A stretch of DNA of 8,475 nucleotides from Streptosporangiaceae bacterium (GCA_030043395.1 JASHXW010000384.1:1-8475), one strand, 5' to 3'. Counted from the first letter of the stretch, positions 1 through 6,333 are shown. The notes: generated by a model from the sequence alone, not told the origin. Numbers and translations: made by a program.

Positions 1-25
1 TGGCGTTCTTCGGCCGCCCATGCGG

Positions 26-100
26 ATCCCGGTCCCGCGCATCCCGGTCCCGCGCATCCCGGTCCCGCGCATCCCGGTCCCGCGCACCCCGGTCCCGGCC
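26..100. repeat. 15-bp GC-rich tandem repeat, about five units
   Basis: Four exact head-to-tail copies of ATCCCGGTCCCGCGC occupy 26-85, and a fifth degenerate copy beginning ACCCCGGTCCCG occupies 86-100. The unit length is a multiple of three, so a rightward frame would read it as a five-residue repeat: AHPGP in frame 1, or RIPVP in frame 2. Both frames are open here, but no start, codon bias or recognisable domain supports a gene. It lies just past the stop of the leftward hydrolase, so it is either 3' intergenic sequence or the tail of a gene entering from the left. It resembles a minisatellite (VNTR) locus. Confidence 0.85.
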
Positions 101-114
101 GGCGGCCGGCGCGC

Positions 115-1038
115 TCACCGCTCTGGCTCTGGATCGGCCAGCCAGGCCCGCAGCTCAGAATCGAACCTGTCGGGCAGCTCCTCGTGCGGGAAGTGACCAG
201 CCCCGTCGATCAGCCGCCATCGGTACGGCGCGTCGACGTAGGCGCCCGAGCCGCGCGCGGCACTAGGCCGGACGCAGGTGTCCAGCGCGCCGTGGATCTG
301 CAGCGTGGGCGCTTGCACCGGACTGCGCATGGCCTTGGCGTATCGCGCGCCGTCTGGCCGCACCCGCGACCGGAACAGCCACCGGTGGTACTCAAGAGCC
401 AGGTGCGCGACCGACGGGATCGACATGGCGTCGCGGTAGTTGCGCTCCGTGGCTGGATCCGGCCAGCCCGGGCCCGACCACGCGCTGAGCAGCTCGCCGA
501 CCCGCTCTGCGTGATCGCGCAGCAGCTGGCGCTCGGGCAGGATCGGGATCTGGAAGCCGAGCTCGTACTTGCTACTCCGGCCCTGGCCGAACGGGTCAGA
601 TAGCACGGCGGAGCGCAGGCGCAGCGGATGAGCGGCCGACACGATCGCCAGGCGGCGCACGACCTTAGGAAAGTACGCGGCCATGGTCCAGGCGATCATG
701 CCGCCCCAGTCGTGCCCGACGACCACCGTGTTCGCCTCGCCGAGCGAGCGCACCAGCCCGGCCGCGTCGGATGCGGCGGTGATCAGGTCGTAGCCCCGGG
801 GCGGCTTGTCGCTGCCGCCGTATCCGCGCAGGTCCATCGCGACGGCACGGAACCCGGCGTCGCCGAGCGTCTGGAGCTGGCGGCGCCATGTCCACCAGTA
901 CTGCGGGAACCCGTGCAGCAACAGGACGAGCGGGCCGTCACCGTTCTCGGCGATGTGAAAGCGCGTGCCGTTGGCGCTCACTGACCGATGCGACCACGGG
1001 CCCTCGACGTAGATCGAGGCCTCGCCGAGGGTGGCCAT
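115..1038 (-). CDS. alpha/beta hydrolase, epoxide hydrolase-like (EphE/Rv3670-type)
   Basis: A 307-residue cytosolic alpha/beta-fold hydrolase of the epoxide hydrolase/haloalkane dehalogenase group. The oxyanion-hole motif HGFP is at residues 42-45, DLRGYGGSDKPP at 69-80 is the usual second signature, and the nucleophile elbow GHDWGG at 108-113 carries Asp110. The Asp nucleophile, rather than Ser, points to an epoxide hydrolase or dehalogenase, which form an ester intermediate. Asp253 (GALD) and His282 (GHF) are the likely acid and base. The cap domain lies roughly between 135 and 240. The length is normal for the family. The ATG is 3 nt after the stop of the upstream membrane-protein gene, with only a weak AGG in front of it, which suggests translational coupling. 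The pairing matches Mycobacterium Rv3669-Rv3670 (ephE). The substrate cannot be told from the sequence; a plain esterase is less likely. Confidence 0.9.
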   Translation of the reverse strand: MATLGEASIYVEGPWSHRSVSANGTRFHIAENGDGPLVLLLHGFPQYWWTWRRQLQTLGDAGFRAVAMDLRGYGGSDKPPRGYDLITAASDAAGLVRSLGEANTVVVGHDWGGMIAWTMAAYFPKVVRRLAIVSAAHPLRLRSAVLSDPFGQGRSSKYELGFQIPILPERQLLRDHAERVGELLSAWSGPGWPDPATERNYRDAMSIPSVAHLALEYHRWLFRSRVRPDGARYAKAMRSPVQAPTLQIHGALDTCVRPSAARGSGAYVDAPYRWRLIDGAGHFPHEELPDRFDSELRAWLADPEPER

Positions 1039-1041
1039 CGG

Positions 1042-1485
1042 CTACCTGGTCGCCATCTGGCCGTCAGGTGAAGCGCTATCGCCGTGCTTCATCAGCGCCA
1101 GGTCGTCGGACACGGTCGTGCGTGTCTGACGTAGCGCGCTGAGGTGCTTGAAGCGCGTGATGCCGATCAGCACTGCCAGGCCGGCGAGCACGACGCAGGT
1201 GCCCGCGACGATCAGGAATGCTGCCCAGCCCCAGATCCCGATTGCCATCAGCCCGTAGGCGAACGCAAAGCACAGCAGCATGAGCACCAGGCAGCCGACG
1301 AATGCAGCCACTCCGAGCAGGACTGCGCCGATGCCCAGCCGGCGGGCATCGGCCTTGAGCTCGAGCTTCGCGAGGTCGACTTCGTACCTGACGAGCTGCG
1401 TGATGTCGCTGACGGCAAGCGAGACGAGATCGCCGACAGACTCATGCGTGGCATCCGAGCGGTCGCGCACCGCAGTTCCGGCCAT
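1042..1485 (-). CDS. Small membrane protein, phage-holin III/DUF1469-type (Rv3669-like)
   Basis: A 147-residue protein with a hydrophilic N-terminus, an amphipathic stretch (about 17-50) rich in charged residues and ending ELKADARRL, two transmembrane segments (about 52-80 and 85-109), and a charged C-terminal tail of about 37 residues. This layout is typical of actinobacterial 'phage holin family' (DUF1469) proteins. These are housekeeping membrane proteins, not lysis holins, and their role is unknown. I chose the ATG at 1485 over the GTG at 1533 because AGGAAGGGAGG stands 4 nt before it. The gene is first in a leftward pair with the alpha/beta hydrolase, and only CCG separates its TAG from the next ATG. 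Similar proteins sit next to EphE-type hydrolases in Mycobacterium. The family call rests on topology and context. Confidence 0.82.
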   Translation of the reverse strand: MAGTAVRDRSDATHESVGDLVSLAVSDITQLVRYEVDLAKLELKADARRLGIGAVLLGVAAFVGCLVLMLLCFAFAYGLMAIGIWGWAAFLIVAGTCVVLAGLAVLIGITRFKHLSALRQTRTTVSDDLALMKHGDSASPDGQMATR

Positions 1486-1489
1486 AGTT

Positions 1490-1500
1490 CCTCCCTTCCT
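1490..1500 (-). promoter_or_regulatory. Ribosome binding site of the holin-like gene
   Basis: Read on the minus strand, AGGAAGGGAGG is followed by AACT and then ATG at 1485. It is one of the strongest Shine-Dalgarno sequences in the window. It fixes the start at 1485 and excludes the 16-residue longer form from the GTG at 1533. Confidence 0.85.
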
Positions 1501-1512
1501 CGCTGTGGGACC

Positions 1513-1606
1513 CAGTCTTCCGCATGCCAGCACCGGCTAGTCGCCCGGCGTCCAGTCGAGCGGCCTCGGCGCGTCGGGCGCACCCAGCGAGCGGGACGGA
1601 AGACTG
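1513..1606. repeat. Separated perfect 10-bp inverted repeat
   Basis: CAGTCTTCCG (1513-1522) is the exact reverse complement of CGGAAGACTG (1597-1606), with 74 bases between the arms. In a leftward transcript the arms could pair to close a large GC-rich loop, with the inner arm ending about 27 nt before the start of the holin-like gene. The outer arm almost abuts the 12-bp hairpin at 1610-1638. Confidence 0.6.
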
Positions 1607-1609
1607 AAG

Positions 1610-1638
1610 CAGGCGGCGCCCGAGGTGGGCGCCGCCTG
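1610..1638 (-). terminator. Perfect 12-bp GC-rich hairpin, probable HAD terminator
   Basis: CAGGCGGCGCCC (1610-1621) pairs perfectly with GGGCGCCGCCTG (1627-1638) across the 5-base loop GAGGT. Read leftward it is followed by a mildly pyrimidine-rich stretch (CTTCAGTCTTCC), not a clean T-run; T-less hairpin terminators are common in actinomycetes. It lies about 245 nt beyond the HAD stop. Since it also precedes the leftward holin gene, it could instead be part of that gene's leader. Confidence 0.55.
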
Positions 1639-1883
1639 AGGCACGTCAGACCGGGTTACCAAGCGTGCACCTGTTCTGCCGGACAGGGCACTGCGTCGCA
1701 AACTGCTACGACGCGCGGTCCTTCTTGTGCGCCTATCTCGGCCGCCTCCCGCGGCTGGTCGCGCGTGGGTGCCCGGTTGCCGTGCCAGGACCATGTTGGT
1801 CCGTCCACTCTTTTGTACGACGGATCGGTCAGCTTGGGAAGACCTAGTCGTGATGGATTCGTGATCTTGATCGATGCTCGCGT

Positions 1884-2600
1884 TCACATGTCCCGAGCCA
1901 GCCCGGCGAACGCCAGGACCGGCCAGCCGCGGGAAACCGCGACCCGCCTGAGCTCGCGATCGGGATTGACCGCGTGCGGATGGCCGACAGCCTCGAGCAT
2001 CGGCAGGTCCGTGTGCGAGTCACTGTAGGCGTAGCAGCTCGCCAGCTCGTAGCCGCGCTCGGTGGCGAGTTGCCGGATCCGCACCGCCTTCGCCTCGCCG
2101 TAGGCGTAGAAGTCGACCTCGCCGGTATACCTGCCGTCGGCCCGCCGCAGCTGCGTCGCGATCGTCGTGGTCGCGCCGAGCATGGCGCCGATCGGCGCGA
2201 CCATCTCCTGTCCGGCCGTTGAGACAATGATCACATCGCGACCAGCGTCACGGTGGGCGGCAAGCAGCCCGCGCGCCTCGGTATAGACCAGGGGCCCGAT
2301 GGTATCGGCGAGGTGCGCCGTTACGATTTCGGCCACCCGGTCCACGTGCCATCCGCTGCAAAGGCGCGTGGCCTGCTCCCTGAGCCGTTCCATCTGCTGA
2401 TGGTCGGCGCCGCCGAGGCGGTAGACAAGCTGAGCGAACGCACCGCGCAGCGCCTGCGTCCGGCTGATCAGGCCATGCCGGTAAAAGGACGGAGCGAATG
2501 CCAGAGTGCTAGACCTCGAGATTATGGTCTTATCTAGGTCAAAGAAGGCGGCCTCGGCCCTGCCTGGGCCAGGCACGGGGGTATCCATGGTGCGGAGCAT
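1884..2600 (-). CDS. HAD-IB family hydrolase (SerB-like phosphatase, Rv3661-type)
   Basis: A 238-residue haloacid-dehalogenase-superfamily phosphatase of subfamily IB, related to phosphoserine phosphatase but usually of unknown substrate. All four HAD motifs are present: I, FFDLDKT with the Asp21 nucleophile and Asp23 general acid; II, IIVSTAG with Ser127/Thr128; III, Lys171 in GEAKAVRI; IV, YSDSHTDLP with Asp194 and Asp198 for Mg2+. The region between motifs I and II (about 30-115) is the helical C1 cap. No signal peptide or membrane segment is evident. The start is uncertain: ATG at 2600 and ATG at 2588 are in frame and neither has a good Shine-Dalgarno, so the mRNA may have a weak or unusual leader. 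An AT-rich patch on the minus strand (about 2617-2635) may hold its promoter. In Mycobacterium the homologous gene sits beside ssd and the Tad-pilus genes, which are absent here. Confidence 0.88.
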   Translation of the reverse strand: MLRTMDTPVPGPGRAEAAFFDLDKTIISRSSTLAFAPSFYRHGLISRTQALRGAFAQLVYRLGGADHQQMERLREQATRLCSGWHVDRVAEIVTAHLADTIGPLVYTEARGLLAAHRDAGRDVIIVSTAGQEMVAPIGAMLGATTTIATQLRRADGRYTGEVDFYAYGEAKAVRIRQLATERGYELASCYAYSDSHTDLPMLEAVGHPHAVNPDRELRRVAVSRGWPVLAFAGLARDM

Positions 2601-2717
2601 ATGGGACCATCTGGAAAAGCAATATCTTTAGTTCTGACTGACTGGTAACTTTGACCCGCTGCGCGTAGGATTTCCTGAGTTACGGACTCGCTCTGTCCCC
2701 CTGGAGCCGGGCCGTAC

Positions 2718-2752
2718 GGTGACCCCCGCTCTCCCCCCCGGCGGGGGTCACC
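2718..2752 (-). terminator. Strong 12-bp hairpin terminator after the helicase
   Basis: GGTGACCCCCGC (2718-2729) pairs perfectly with GCGGGGGTCACC (2741-2752) over an 11-base loop rich in C. It begins 20 nt beyond the TAG of the leftward helicase, the usual place for an intrinsic terminator, though no T-run follows on the minus strand. A smaller hairpin CCGCC-CAA-GGCGG (2759-2771) sits directly against the stop codon. Termination here would insulate the downstream HAD gene, which then needs its own promoter. Confidence 0.75.
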
Positions 2753-2772
2753 TCATTTCCGCCCAAGGCGGA

Positions 2773-5142
2773 CTATTCGGTCGGGGCTCCGGCCAGCAGG
2801 CAGTCGAGGAGCGCGAGCGAGCCGGGCTTGGACAGCGGCTGGTTGCCGTTGCCGCACTTCGGCGACTGGATGCAGGACGGGCAGCCGGTCACGCACTCGC
2901 AGTCAGCGATCGCCATCCGGGTAGCTCGCAGCCAGGCCGTCGCGGCGCCGAAGCCGCGCTCGGCGAATCCAGCGCCGCCATCGTGACCGTCGTAGACGAA
3001 GATCGTCAGCTTGCCGGTCTGCTCGTGCAGCTCGGTCGAGACCCCGCCCACATCCCAGCGGTCGCACGCCGCGATGAGCGGAAGCAAGCCGATCGCCGCG
3101 TGCTCGGCCGCATGGGCGGCCCCTGGCACGTCGACGCCGGCGGCAGCAAGGCCGGCCCGCTGATCGGACGACAGCGTCCACCACACGGCTCGCGTGCGCA
3201 GCGTCCTGGCGGGCAGGTCGAGGGCCTCCTCGCCGCGCGGCTGGCCGGTGTCCGGGTCCCGCTTGGTGAACGAGACGACGCGCCTGGTGACGTGAACGTC
3301 GCCGAAGTGGATGGTGGCCTGCGCCCAGTCGGCGCGCTGTTGCTCGGCGCTGATGCCGATTTCGGTCAGCTCCCTGGCGAAGGTGATGTAGCCGGGGTCG
3401 TGCGCGCGTGCGAGCGCTACTCCGTCGGCCAGGTCCAGGCTGGTCACCAGGTACAGCTCGCCTTGATGCGGATAGACAGCGCCGGCGTGCGCCATCAGGT
3501 GCGCGGACGGCTCGTCCATGGTGCCGATCAGCCGGCCCGTGGCCTCCTCCACGATCCGCACCGGGCTGCCACCGGAACCGCGCAGCCCGGTGAGCTGGAC
3601 GCGCCTGCCGGTCAGGTGCCACCTGCCGCCGCGGTCCTTGAGCATTCCCTGCCGTGCCAGCTCAGCGATCACCGAGCTTGCTGCCGGGCCGAACAAGCTC
3701 AGGTCCGAACTGGTCAGCGGGATTTCCGCGGCCGCCGCGCACAAGTGCGGGCCGAGTATGTAGGGGTTCGCGGGGTCGAGAACGGTTGCCTCGACCGGCC
3801 GGTGCAGCAGTGCCTGCGGATGGTGCACCAGGTAGGTGTCCAGTGGGTCATTGCGCGCGATCAGGATCGCCACGGCCTCCTTGCCCTCGCGCCCGGCCCG
3901 GCCAGCCTGCTGCCACAACGCGGCCCTGCTCCCGGGCCAGCCTGCGATCAGCACGGCGTCGAGCCCGGTGATGTTGATCCCGAGCTCGAGCGCCGGAGTA
4001 GCGGCCAGCGCGGTCACTGTCCCTGAACGCAGTGCCTGCTCAAGCTCGCGCCGCTCCTGCGGCAGGTACCCGGACCGGTAGGCCGCGACCCGATGGGCGA
4101 GCTCACCGTCGCCCGCCTCGGTCAGCCTCGATCGCGCCGAAGCCGCAGCCGCCTCCACGCCGCGCCGTGACCGGATGAAGGCGATCGACGGGACGCCGGC
4201 CCGGACAAGATCAGCGAGCAGCCCGGATGCCTCGGCGACCGCCGTCCGGCGCAGCGGTGCCTCCGCCTCGCCAGGCAGCGCGGTCAGCGGCGGCTCCCAC
4301 ATGGCGAACGTCAGCGCGCCACGCGGCGCTGAGTCGTCGGTGACTGCCACGGCCGTCATGCCGGTGAGCAGCTCGGCCGCCCGGGCCGGCTCGCTGATGG
4401 TGGCCGAGGCGAGCACGAACACCAGGCCAGGCGATCCTGGCTCGCGGTGCAGATCGGCGACCCGGCGCAGCCTGCGCAGCACGTGAGCGACGTGAGAGCC
4501 GAACACGCCACGGTAGCCATGGCACTCGTCCACGACCACGTAGCGCAGCCGCCGGAAGAACCCGCTCCAGCGCTGGTGCTGCGGCAGCATGCCGAAGTGG
4601 AGCATGTCAGGTGTGGTCAGCAGGTACGTCGCGTGCTTGCGGGCCCAGGCGCGCTCGGCGGCTGGCGTGTCCGAGTCGACCACGGCTGGCCTGAGCCTGG
4701 CCTGGAAGCCGCGGCCCGGCCAGGCGCCGAGCGCGCGGATCAGCGCAAGCTGGTCGGCGGCCAGTGCCCTGGTCGGTGCCAGGTAGAGCACCGTGCCGCC
4801 GTCGGCCACGGCCGTCAGCGCAGGGGCCAGGTAGGCAAGCGACTTCCCCGACGCGGTACCGGTGGCCAGGATCACGCTCCGGCCGGCGTGGGCATGATCG
4901 GCCGCGGTGGCCTGGTGCGCCCAGGGCTGCGCGATGCCGAGCCGCCCGAACGCGGCAGTCAGGTCCTCGGTCAGCCACCCTGGCCAGGGCACCGGCACGC
5001 CCTGCCTCGCCGCCATCCGCTCGACGTGCGTGAGCCGTCCGGCCGCGGCGCCTCGCCGCAGGATGTCCTGCGCGCCGGGCGATTGGTCATGGCCAGCCAT
5101 AATCGCCGGCGCATCGGTGGCTGGCGGGCGCAGATCAGGCAT
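2773..5142 (-). CDS. DEAD/DEAH-type helicase with C-terminal DUF1998 cysteine cluster (MrfA/YprA family)
   Basis: A 789-residue superfamily 2 DNA helicase. Helicase motifs in order: Q-like region PWAHQ (73-77), Walker [10 protein letters not shown] (93-101), Ia [10 protein letters not shown] (122-131), Walker B DECH (205-208), III SAT (246-248), [12 protein letters not shown] (321-330), [12 protein letters not shown] (381-391) and [10 protein letters not shown] (411-418). The C-terminal third is DUF1998-type and ends in a cysteine cluster, C748-x-C750-x3-C754-x2-C757-x5-C763, with [13 protein letters not shown] conserved in the family. Relatives include Bacillus MrfA (YprA), a 3'-5' helicase in repair of mitomycin damage, yeast Hrq1 and Mycobacterium Rv3649, so a DNA-repair role is likely. 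Length is normal. The start is uncertain: ATG 5142 and ATG 5100 are in frame and neither has a Shine-Dalgarno. It is divergent from bldG, as SCO3550 is in Streptomyces. Confidence 0.93.
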   Translation of the reverse strand: MPDLRPPATDAPAIMAGHDQSPGAQDILRRGAAAGRLTHVERMAARQGVPVPWPGWLTEDLTAAFGRLGIAQPWAHQATAADHAHAGRSVILATGTASGKSLAYLAPALTAVADGGTVLYLAPTRALAADQLALIRALGAWPGRGFQARLRPAVVDSDTPAAERAWARKHATYLLTTPDMLHFGMLPQHQRWSGFFRRLRYVVVDECHGYRGVFGSHVAHVLRRLRRVADLHREPGSPGLVFVLASATISEPARAAELLTGMTAVAVTDDSAPRGALTFAMWEPPLTALPGEAEAPLRRTAVAEASGLLADLVRAGVPSIAFIRSRRGVEAAAASARSRLTEAGDGELAHRVAAYRSGYLPQERRELEQALRSGTVTALAATPALELGINITGLDAVLIAGWPGSRAALWQQAGRAGREGKEAVAILIARNDPLDTYLVHHPQALLHRPVEATVLDPANPYILGPHLCAAAAEIPLTSSDLSLFGPAASSVIAELARQGMLKDRGGRWHLTGRRVQLTGLRGSGGSPVRIVEEATGRLIGTMDEPSAHLMAHAGAVYPHQGELYLVTSLDLADGVALARAHDPGYITFARELTEIGISAEQQRADWAQATIHFGDVHVTRRVVSFTKRDPDTGQPRGEEALDLPARTLRTRAVWWTLSSDQRAGLAAAGVDVPGAAHAAEHAAIGLLPLIAACDRWDVGGVSTELHEQTGKLTIFVYDGHDGGAGFAERGFGAATAWLRATRMAIADCECVTGCPSCIQSPKCGNGNQPLSKPGSLALLDCLLAGAPTE

Positions 5143-5241
5143 GGTCTAAGCAGTTTGTCATCGGCGGGCCGGATGTCACGAACCGCGATCTGGTATAGAC
5201 ATGGAGTCTGGACGTGGTTGAATGCCGGCGGGAGCCGCACG

Positions 5242-5255
5242 TCCGGCGCGCCGGA
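5242..5255. promoter_or_regulatory. Perfect 14-bp palindrome, candidate operator in the helicase/bldG divergent region
   Basis: TCCGGCGCGCCGGA is fully self-complementary. It ends 4 bases before the possible -35 of bldG and lies in the 150-170 bases shared with the divergent helicase. The position suits a dimeric regulator acting on bldG, but GC-rich palindromes also arise by chance in this base composition. Confidence 0.4.
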
Positions 5256-5259
5256 GGGA

Positions 5260-5286
5260 TTGTGCACTGCCTGCCGCTGGGATAAT
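5260..5286 (+). promoter_or_regulatory. Candidate bldG promoter
   Basis: GATAAT (5281-5286) matches the housekeeping -10 consensus TATAAT at five of six bases, and TTGTGC (5260-5265) could be the -35, although the 15-base spacer is short. Transcription would begin near 5292-5294, giving a leader of about 18 nt that contains the bldG ribosome binding site. A second possible -10, TATAGA at 5194-5199, would give a leader of about 105 nt. Streptomyces bldG is known to be transcribed from more than one start. Confidence 0.45.
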
Positions 5287-5300
5287 GGACGCATGGCGCT

Positions 5301-5306
5301 GGAGGA
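5301..5306 (+). promoter_or_regulatory. Ribosome binding site that fixes the bldG start at GTG 5311
   Basis: GGAGGA followed by ATCT precedes GTG at 5311. The in-frame ATG at 5293 has no Shine-Dalgarno. Only the GTG start gives an N-terminus (MDLKLD) like that of Streptomyces BldG (MDLSLS) and puts the phosphorylated serine at position 57, the number known for BldG. Confidence 0.85.
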
Positions 5307-5310
5307 ATCT

Positions 5311-5661
5311 GTGGATCTGAAGCTCGATCACCACAACAAGGACGGTATCGAGATCGTCGACGTGGAAGGCGAGATCGATGTCTACACTGCGCCACGTCTT
5401 CGCGAGCTGCTCATCGATCTGGTGAATAACGGTCATTACCAGCTCGTTGTGAACATGGAAAAGGTGGAGTTCCTCGACTCGACGGGCCTGGGCGTCCTGG
5501 TCGGCGGGCTCAAGCGGGTCCGTGCCCACGATGGATCGCTCGACTTGGTCTGCACGCAGGAGCGGATACTCAAGATCTTCCGCATCACTGGCCTGACCAA
5601 GGTCTTCGGGATACACAGCAGCGTGGACAAGGCGATCACCGCCAAGAAATCAGAGAATTAG
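5311..5661 (+). CDS. bldG: Anti-anti-sigma factor BldG (STAS domain)
   Basis: A 116-residue cytosolic protein that is one STAS domain. The strand [13 protein letters not shown] (20-32) is diagnostic, and [16 protein letters not shown] (54-69) carries Ser57, the phosphorylation site of Streptomyces BldG. The later segment [20 protein letters not shown] is almost identical to BldG from memory of that protein. In partner switching, the unphosphorylated form binds an anti-sigma factor and frees its sigma factor; phosphorylation by the anti-sigma kinase turns it off. In Streptomyces, BldG controls sporulation, antibiotic production and stress responses. I chose GTG 5311 over ATG 5293 for its GGAGGA site and because it restores BldG length and numbering. 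The next gene, 28 nt downstream, encodes the anti-sigma-like partner, as in the known bldG-SCO3548 unit. Whether this organism sporulates cannot be told. Confidence 0.95.
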   Translation: MDLKLDHHNKDGIEIVDVEGEIDVYTAPRLRELLIDLVNNGHYQLVVNMEKVEFLDSTGLGVLVGGLKRVRAHDGSLDLVCTQERILKIFRITGLTKVFGIHSSVDKAITAKKSEN

Positions 5662-5689
5662 CCGCCAGACTGCTGCGGCGGGGCACCAG

Positions 5690-6097
5690 ATGGCAACTGT
5701 CGAAGTCACCTTCACCCCGCTGCCAGCGCATGTGCGGACAGCGCGGCTGGTCGCGATAGCCGTGGCCAGGCGCAGCGGCGTTTCAGAGTCCCTGCTCGAC
5801 GAGGTCAGGCTGGCAGTTGGCGAGGCATGCTCGCGGGCCGTGGAGGCGCAGGCGGCGCATCACCTCGGCGACCCGATCCGGGTAGTGCTGTCGGATCGGG
5901 ATGGCCGGTTCGAGATCGAGGTCATCAATTCTGGAGCCGCCCCGAGCGGGGAGCCAGCCATCGTCCCGACCGGGTTCTCGCTCGCCGTCATCGCCGGGCT
6001 TGCGGACGACGTGCAGATCAGCGAGACTCCCGCGGGGACGAGCGTGAAGATGAGCTGGCCACTGTCCGACTCGCTGGCAGCCGGCTCGCCTGCCTGA
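5690..6097 (+). CDS. RsbW-like anti-sigma factor / HATPase_c-fold protein (SCO3548-type BldG partner)
   Basis: A 135-residue protein with the GHKL fold of RsbW/SpoIIAB anti-sigma kinases. LLDEVRLAVGEACSRAVEA (35-53) matches the N-box helix. The Asn that normally binds Mg-ATP is Arg49, and the expected D-x-G-x-G box is replaced by GFSLAVIAGLADDV (95-108). ATP binding and kinase activity are therefore doubtful, although the fold and the strands closing at SVKMSW (118-123) are kept. It is 28 nt after bldG with a weak GCGGGG site before the ATG, so it is likely co-transcribed. Its Streptomyces counterpart SCO3548 interacts with BldG and antagonises it. I infer that it binds BldG and possibly a sigma factor, while another kinase may phosphorylate BldG. 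No convincing terminator follows; GCCCG-AGCGA-CGGGC (6107-6121) is a weak candidate. Confidence 0.88.
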   Translation: MATVEVTFTPLPAHVRTARLVAIAVARRSGVSESLLDEVRLAVGEACSRAVEAQAAHHLGDPIRVVLSDRDGRFEIEVINSGAAPSGEPAIVPTGFSLAVIAGLADDVQISETPAGTSVKMSWPLSDSLAAGSPA

Positions 6098-6180
6098 CGC
6101 CGGGACGCCCGAGCGACGGGCTGGCCGGCCACGCGACGGCGACTCGTGCAGCGTCCTGTGCTGCTTTCGGTTACCGTTTA

Positions 6181-6207
6181 GTCACGAAGGGATTGCGGCG
6201 TCGTGAC
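6181..6207. repeat. Inverted repeat GTCACGA-N13-TCGTGAC
   Basis: Two perfect 7-bp arms (6181-6187 and 6201-6207) are 20 bp apart start to start, close to two helical turns, as expected for a dimeric regulator binding one face of the DNA. It lies about 75 bases upstream of the candidate hppA -35. It could equally form a loose RNA hairpin at the end of the bldG operon transcript. Confidence 0.45.
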
Positions 6208-6266
6208 ATCGAGACCCTCGGTATCATCATGGGCCTGCGGTGCGTAGACTCCCCGGCACTGCCCTG

Positions 6267-6284
6267 GCAAGGTAGCGACCTTGC
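6267..6284. repeat. 7-bp inverted repeat overlapping the candidate hppA -35
   Basis: GCAAGGT (6267-6273) and ACCTTGC (6278-6284) are perfect reverse complements around AGCG. The right arm includes the first four bases of the candidate -35 TTGCAC. As DNA it could be an operator; as RNA it is a compact hairpin that could terminate read-through from bldG, although no T-run follows. Confidence 0.5.
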
Positions 6285-6309
6285 ACGATATGCATGAAAT
6301 ATGCAGGAT
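6281..6309 (+). promoter_or_regulatory. Candidate hppA promoter
   Basis: TTGCAC (6281-6286) and CAGGAT (6304-6309) are separated by 17 bases. CAGGAT differs by one base from TAGGAT, a common actinomycete -10. Transcription would start near 6316, leaving a leader of about 100 nt that contains the 16-base palindrome and the stem-loop. Both left-hand ATATGC repeats fall between the -35 and the -10, so a protein bound there would block polymerase. Confidence 0.4.
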
Positions 6310-6333
6310 CTACGCGATATGCGCGCTATATCC
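6286..6333. repeat. ATATGC direct repeats in two paired blocks
   Basis: ATATGC occurs at 6288-6293, 6299-6304 and 6317-6322, with the variant ATATCC at 6328-6333. The starts are spaced 11, 18 and 11 bases. This amounts to two copies of CGATATGC-N5-ATAT(G/C)C offset by 29 bases. The 11-base step is one helical turn, as for direct-repeat transcription-factor sites. The second block also reads as an inverted repeat, GATAT-N7-ATATC (6316-6332). Confidence 0.55.

Larger units (their letters stand above)
1486..1883. other. Gap of about 400 bases: leader and terminator region, no convincing gene
   Basis: This stretch separates the HAD gene (stop at 1884) from the holin-like gene (start at 1485); both genes run leftward. 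It holds a perfect 12-bp hairpin (1610-1638), a separated 10-bp inverted repeat (1513-1606) and a 6-bp inverted repeat GGACCA-TGT-TGGTCC (1788-1802). Open frames exist on both strands, including a 116-codon minus frame from a GTG at 1887 overlapping the HAD stop. They lack GC-rich third positions, ribosome binding sites and any recognisable motif. The promoter for the holin/hydrolase pair should lie in the left half, but I see no clean -10/-35 pair. Confidence 0.6.

Noticed and set aside
184..603. 139-codon plus-strand frame opposite the hydrolase, open leftward to base 1
   Set aside because: It is a shadow of the hydrolase; the intact catalytic motifs of the minus-strand gene decide the coding strand.
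1665..1847. 60-codon plus-strand frame in the gap, rich in Cys
   Set aside because: GTG start without a ribosome binding site and no coding bias; the cysteines show no metal-binding or peptide-precursor spacing.
1537..1887. 116-codon minus-strand frame whose GTG overlaps the HAD stop
   Set aside because: The overlap looks like translational coupling, but the frame lacks GC-rich third positions, has an Arg/Ser-rich composition and runs through the 12-bp hairpin. No family is recognisable.
1144..2028. 294-codon plus-strand open frame
   Set aside because: It crosses the antisense of the holin-like gene, the gap and the end of the HAD gene, with no Shine-Dalgarno and no domain.
2651..2671. TTGACC and TAGGAT on the plus strand, resembling a promoter
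   Set aside because: The spacer is only 9 bases, and no rightward gene follows; it would read into the antisense of the helicase.
2719..4026. 435-codon plus-strand open frame
   Set aside because: It lies antisense to the helicase, begins inside the terminator hairpin, has no ribosome binding site and no recognisable motif. It is a high-GC shadow.
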